Under the pieces are notes generated by a model that was given only the letters and a program-made list of their open reading frames with translations, did no database searches and was not told the origin of the DNA. Shown here piece by piece: positions 61,774 to 64,000 of a stretch of 64,000 nt of DNA. A program made the position numbers and the translations under genes. Each line of letters opens with the position of its first letter. Positions within the stretch are counted from its first letter, which is position 1. Source of the stretch: JAGNGI01 sp035448825 (lineage in GTDB: Bacteria > Fidelibacterota > UBA2242); contig DAOTJS010000002.1 in the NCBI GenBank assembly GCA_035448825.1, positions 124,001 to 188,000 on the forward strand, read 5' to 3'.

Positions 61774-62889
61774 TCACTCACTCAGCCTGATCGGCATCAA
61801 AAGCATAATCAATTCTTCGTTTTCTTCCTGATTTTCCGGTAAAACCAGGCTGGCGCTTACTGGGGTTTTTAACTTCACCATTACTTGCTTAGTATCTATA
61901 TTTCTGACAATTTCACGGAGATATTCGGCATTAAATCCGATTGCCATATCCTCACCATCGTAGTTTACATCAAGTATCTCATCGGCGGATGACATCGTTT
62001 CTAAATCAACTGTGCTAATCTTCGAGGTTTCGCGATTTAAGTTGACTGATATTTGATGAGTCGTCTTATTAGAAAATATGGATACCCTTTTCAAAGCCGT
62101 TGACAGATAATCAACATCGGCTACCAATAATTTATCATTATCTTTTGGAATAACGCTCTCATAATCCGGAAAACGTTCGTCTATTATCCTGGAAAGTATT
62201 AAAGTCGAATTACTCTCCATCATTATGTGATTTTCACTGATAATTAAATTAACATTATTATCATCGGTAAGGTAGGTATTAATCAAGTTAAGGAATTTCA
62301 CAGGCACGATTATTTGTCGCTCATATTCCGGTGAACTAAAATCTCTTCTATTAATATATACCAAACGGTGACCATCCGTTGCTACCGATATGAGTTCATT
62401 ATGTTTAACTTCAAATAATACACCTGTCATAGAAGGCTTGAGTTCATCTTTGCCAACCGCAAATACCGTTTTCTGAATAATCCTTGACAGAATCTTACCA
62501 TTTATTACGATATTGCTTTGGTTGGTAATATTCGGTAAAGATGGAAATTCTTCCCCTGGTCTTCCCATAATCTTATATTTTCCTTTACCGGCCGAAATTT
62601 TTATTTCGCCTTCTTCGGAAGCAACAAAAGTTAGTTCTCCTTCTCTAATCTCACTTACTATTTCTTGTATAATTCGAGAAGGAACCGCAATACTTCCATC
62701 TTCTTGTCCATTAACCTGAAATGTTGTACTTAAAGTAATTTCAATATCGGAGGCTCTTAGAGTTAAATTTGAGTTTTTTAACATAAAGAGAATACTATTC
62801 AATATAGGCATGGTAGTTCTGGCGGGTGTTACTCTTGATACCTTATTAAGGTTGGAAAGAAGTAAATTTTGGTTAACAGAAAACTGCAT
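61774..62889 (-). CDS. dnaN: DNA polymerase III sliding clamp beta subunit
   Basis: 371 residues with the three clamp domains (about 1-125, 128-250, 252-371). Recognisable stretches are ARTTMPILNSILF (about 23-35), FPSLPN (about 111), TDGHRLVYI (about 172-180) and the C-terminal LIMLLMPIRLSE with the conserved PIR/L. AAGGAG precedes the ATG. It starts the replication operon, 40 bp upstream of recF. No dnaA gene lies upstream of it inside the window. Confidence 0.96.
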   Translation of the reverse strand: MQFSVNQNLLLSNLNKVSRVTPARTTMPILNSILFMLKNSNLTLRASDIEITLSTTFQVNGQEDGSIAVPSRIIQEIVSEIREGELTFVASEEGEIKISAGKGKYKIMGRPGEEFPSLPNITNQSNIVINGKILSRIIQKTVFAVGKDELKPSMTGVLFEVKHNELISVATDGHRLVYINRRDFSSPEYERQIIVPVKFLNLINTYLTDDNNVNLIISENHIMMESNSTLILSRIIDERFPDYESVIPKDNDKLLVADVDYLSTALKRVSIFSNKTTHQISVNLNRETSKISTVDLETMSSADEILDVNYDGEDMAIGFNAEYLREIVRNIDTKQVMVKLKTPVSASLVLPENQEENEELIMLLMPIRLSE

Positions 62890-63208
62890 GTTTTATCTCC
62901 TTACTTTTAATATTTTCATAATGAGATTTTATCAAAAAATACTCTATTTTACAAGTATTTTAACCCAAAAATTTAAAAGAGTTTTCTACGTATTATCTTT
63001 TACTGAAAGATATACAAACTTACTATGTATATAGTAGATGTTAGTTTGTTGATAACAAGAAAAAAGCCGCTGAAAAAAAAGGCGTAAAACTAAAAAATAT
63101 AATGTTGATTATTTGTTGATTTCTATAAACCGGGATAAAATCACTATAGAATAGATAAGACGAGAAAATAAATAAATTATTAACCAACAATTAAAATAGT
63201 GTTAACAA
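62890..63208. other. AT-rich region upstream of dnaN: promoter and possible origin
   Basis: 319 bp, very AT-rich. It contains three TGTTGAT-type boxes in one orientation (63047-63055, 63103-63111 and 63114-63122; on the other strand TTATCAACA, TAATCAACA and AAATCAACA). The first differs from the DnaA box TTATCCACA at one position. The last two are 11 bp apart, one helical turn. An origin is possible because the region adjoins dnaN, but dnaA is not here and no perfect box was found. Confidence 0.4.
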
Positions 63209-64000
63209 TCAATAATTGACCTTAATATCAATAAACATGTCCTTTTTCAGCTTGCTTAACCATTCCTGATATAATTGATTTTTTTTAAATTCTAATGCGT
63301 ATTTTTCGATAGTCGGCCAGGTATCATCATAAATGTTGTTAAGTTTTAAAATATAGTATCCTGGCGATGATTCAAAAACAGGACTAATATCTCCAACATT
63401 CATAATACTTAGAATTTTAACAAAGTCGCTATTTTGAATTTGGTTTAGCGGAATACGACGGATGCGCCCTAGGGTAGTTTTAGCGTTTGGTTCGTCGCTA
63501 TATTTCACTACTGCGGAATCGAATGAAATTTCATTGTTAATAATTTTAGTACGAATGCTATCGGCAAAGCGATAACGGTCTTCAAAATTTTTATCGGATG
63601 TCTTTATCTTGATTAAAATATGACGAACATTTATGCTTTCTCCTTTTCGATCAACCATCTGGATTATGTGATAGCCGAAGTCGGTTCTAATTACATTACT
63701 AATTTCACCAGGTGAAAGCGAAAAAGCCACTTCTTCAAAACTCTTAATGAAGGCGCCGCGCTTTATATATCCCAAATCGCCTCCGTACTTTGCACTAGCC
63801 TCGTCCTCAGAGTAATTTTTAGCCAGCTCTTCGAAATCATATCCATTTTTTATTAAGGTGTAGAGCGAATCAATTAATTTTTTGGCAACCATTTCTTCTT
63901 CGGGGCCAGGATTGACTTTGAACAAAATTGTGCTAAAATCAAGCGACGGAGGAATTGGGGGCAGGCTATCCTTATAAGTTTGGTAAAAAGCTTCTACTTC
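63209..64000 (-). CDS. Peptidylprolyl isomerase of SurA/PpiC type, partial
   Basis: 263 residues to the edge; the reading frame is open through 64000, so the start lies outside the window. Two parvulin domains: about 25-115 (SEDEASAKYGGDLGYIKRGA, TDFGYHIIQMVDR) and about 122-220 (VRHILIKIK, YSDEPNAKTTLGRIRRIPL, SSPGYYILKL). SurA-type enzymes assist outer-membrane protein folding in the periplasm. The gene is oriented like dnaN and separated from it by the AT-rich region. Confidence 0.88.
   Translation of the reverse strand, partial: EVEAFYQTYKDSLPPIPPSLDFSTILFKVNPGPEEEMVAKKLIDSLYTLIKNGYDFEELAKNYSEDEASAKYGGDLGYIKRGAFIKSFEEVAFSLSPGEISNVIRTDFGYHIIQMVDRKGESINVRHILIKIKTSDKNFEDRYRFADSIRTKIINNEISFDSAVVKYSDEPNAKTTLGRIRRIPLNQIQNSDFVKILSIMNVGDISPVFESSPGYYILKLNNIYDDTWPTIEKYALEFKKNQLYQEWLSKLKKDMFIDIKVNY

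Noticed and set aside
1..64000. tRNA, rRNA or insertion-sequence transposase genes
   Set aside because: I looked for T-arm motifs such as GGTTCGAATCC and for transposase-like proteins in the intergenic gaps and translated frames and saw none; a covariance-model search would be needed to be certain.

Overview
The window is a bacterial chromosome segment of medium G+C (mid-40s percent by eye) with AT-rich intergenic DNA. The gene content points to a Gram-negative of the Fibrobacteres-Chlorobi-Bacteroidetes (FCB) group, probably an uncultured phylum of the Zixibacteria/Marinimicrobia/KSB1 type. The signs are FlgD-like or type IX-like C-terminal sorting domains on three exported proteins, an S46 dipeptidyl-peptidase, DUF5916, DUF4097 and toast-rack proteins, LPP20-family proteins, a V/A-type ATPase, a DivIVA protein, and a gyrA-gyrB-DUF721-recF-dnaN block. 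This placement is inference; no rRNA or tRNA gene was found.

Layout. 1-611: the 5' end of a V/A-ATPase operon leaving the window to the left. 1138-5674: a macA-ABC-permease-tolC export operon (minus). 5824-7227: a divergent ECF sigma / membrane anti-sigma / CpxP-like operon (plus), then a lipoprotein at 7848-8681. Three promoters here, in front of macA, the sigma gene and the lipoprotein, share GGAATAAA-N13-TTGTCTAA exactly. They define a probable ECF regulon whose products also share Gly/Pro-rich tails. 8883-9836: phoH. 10545-16312: a five-gene minus-strand cluster of LPP20/FlgT-like envelope proteins and a probable outer-membrane protein, the best candidate for an undescribed system. 16478-21818: a large lamin-tail-domain surface protein and a DUF6588-like barrel. 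21940-26926: TerB-J protein, S46 peptidase, birA, coaX and a membrane protein. 27133-29667: a surface lipoprotein. 29991-30122: a 43-aa small protein. 30499-37121: aquaporin, DUF5916 protein and a four-PAS hybrid histidine kinase. 37481-42734: YccF, CpXC, S9 peptidase, GNAT and rlmN. 42966-48219: a PadR pair, M16 peptidase, trxB and a GroES-like protein. 48329-52183: a second ECF module (sigma, zinc-finger/HEAT anti-sigma, DUF4097 beta-helix, toast-rack). 52235-55837: S8 protease, a degenerate purine-nucleoside-phosphorylase-like protein, DivIVA and YggS. 55853-62889: gyrA, gyrB, DUF721/dciA, recF and dnaN, with an AT-rich possible origin or promoter region at 62890-63208. The window ends inside a parvulin-type isomerase gene.

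The larger intergenic gaps in the first 42 kb carry several short dispersed repeat families: a four-copy composite element, five REP-like palindromes, and two further repeat pairs. They look like non-coding miniature repeats rather than genes. Envelope biogenesis and export, sensed by at least two ECF systems, is the dominant theme outside the replication block.
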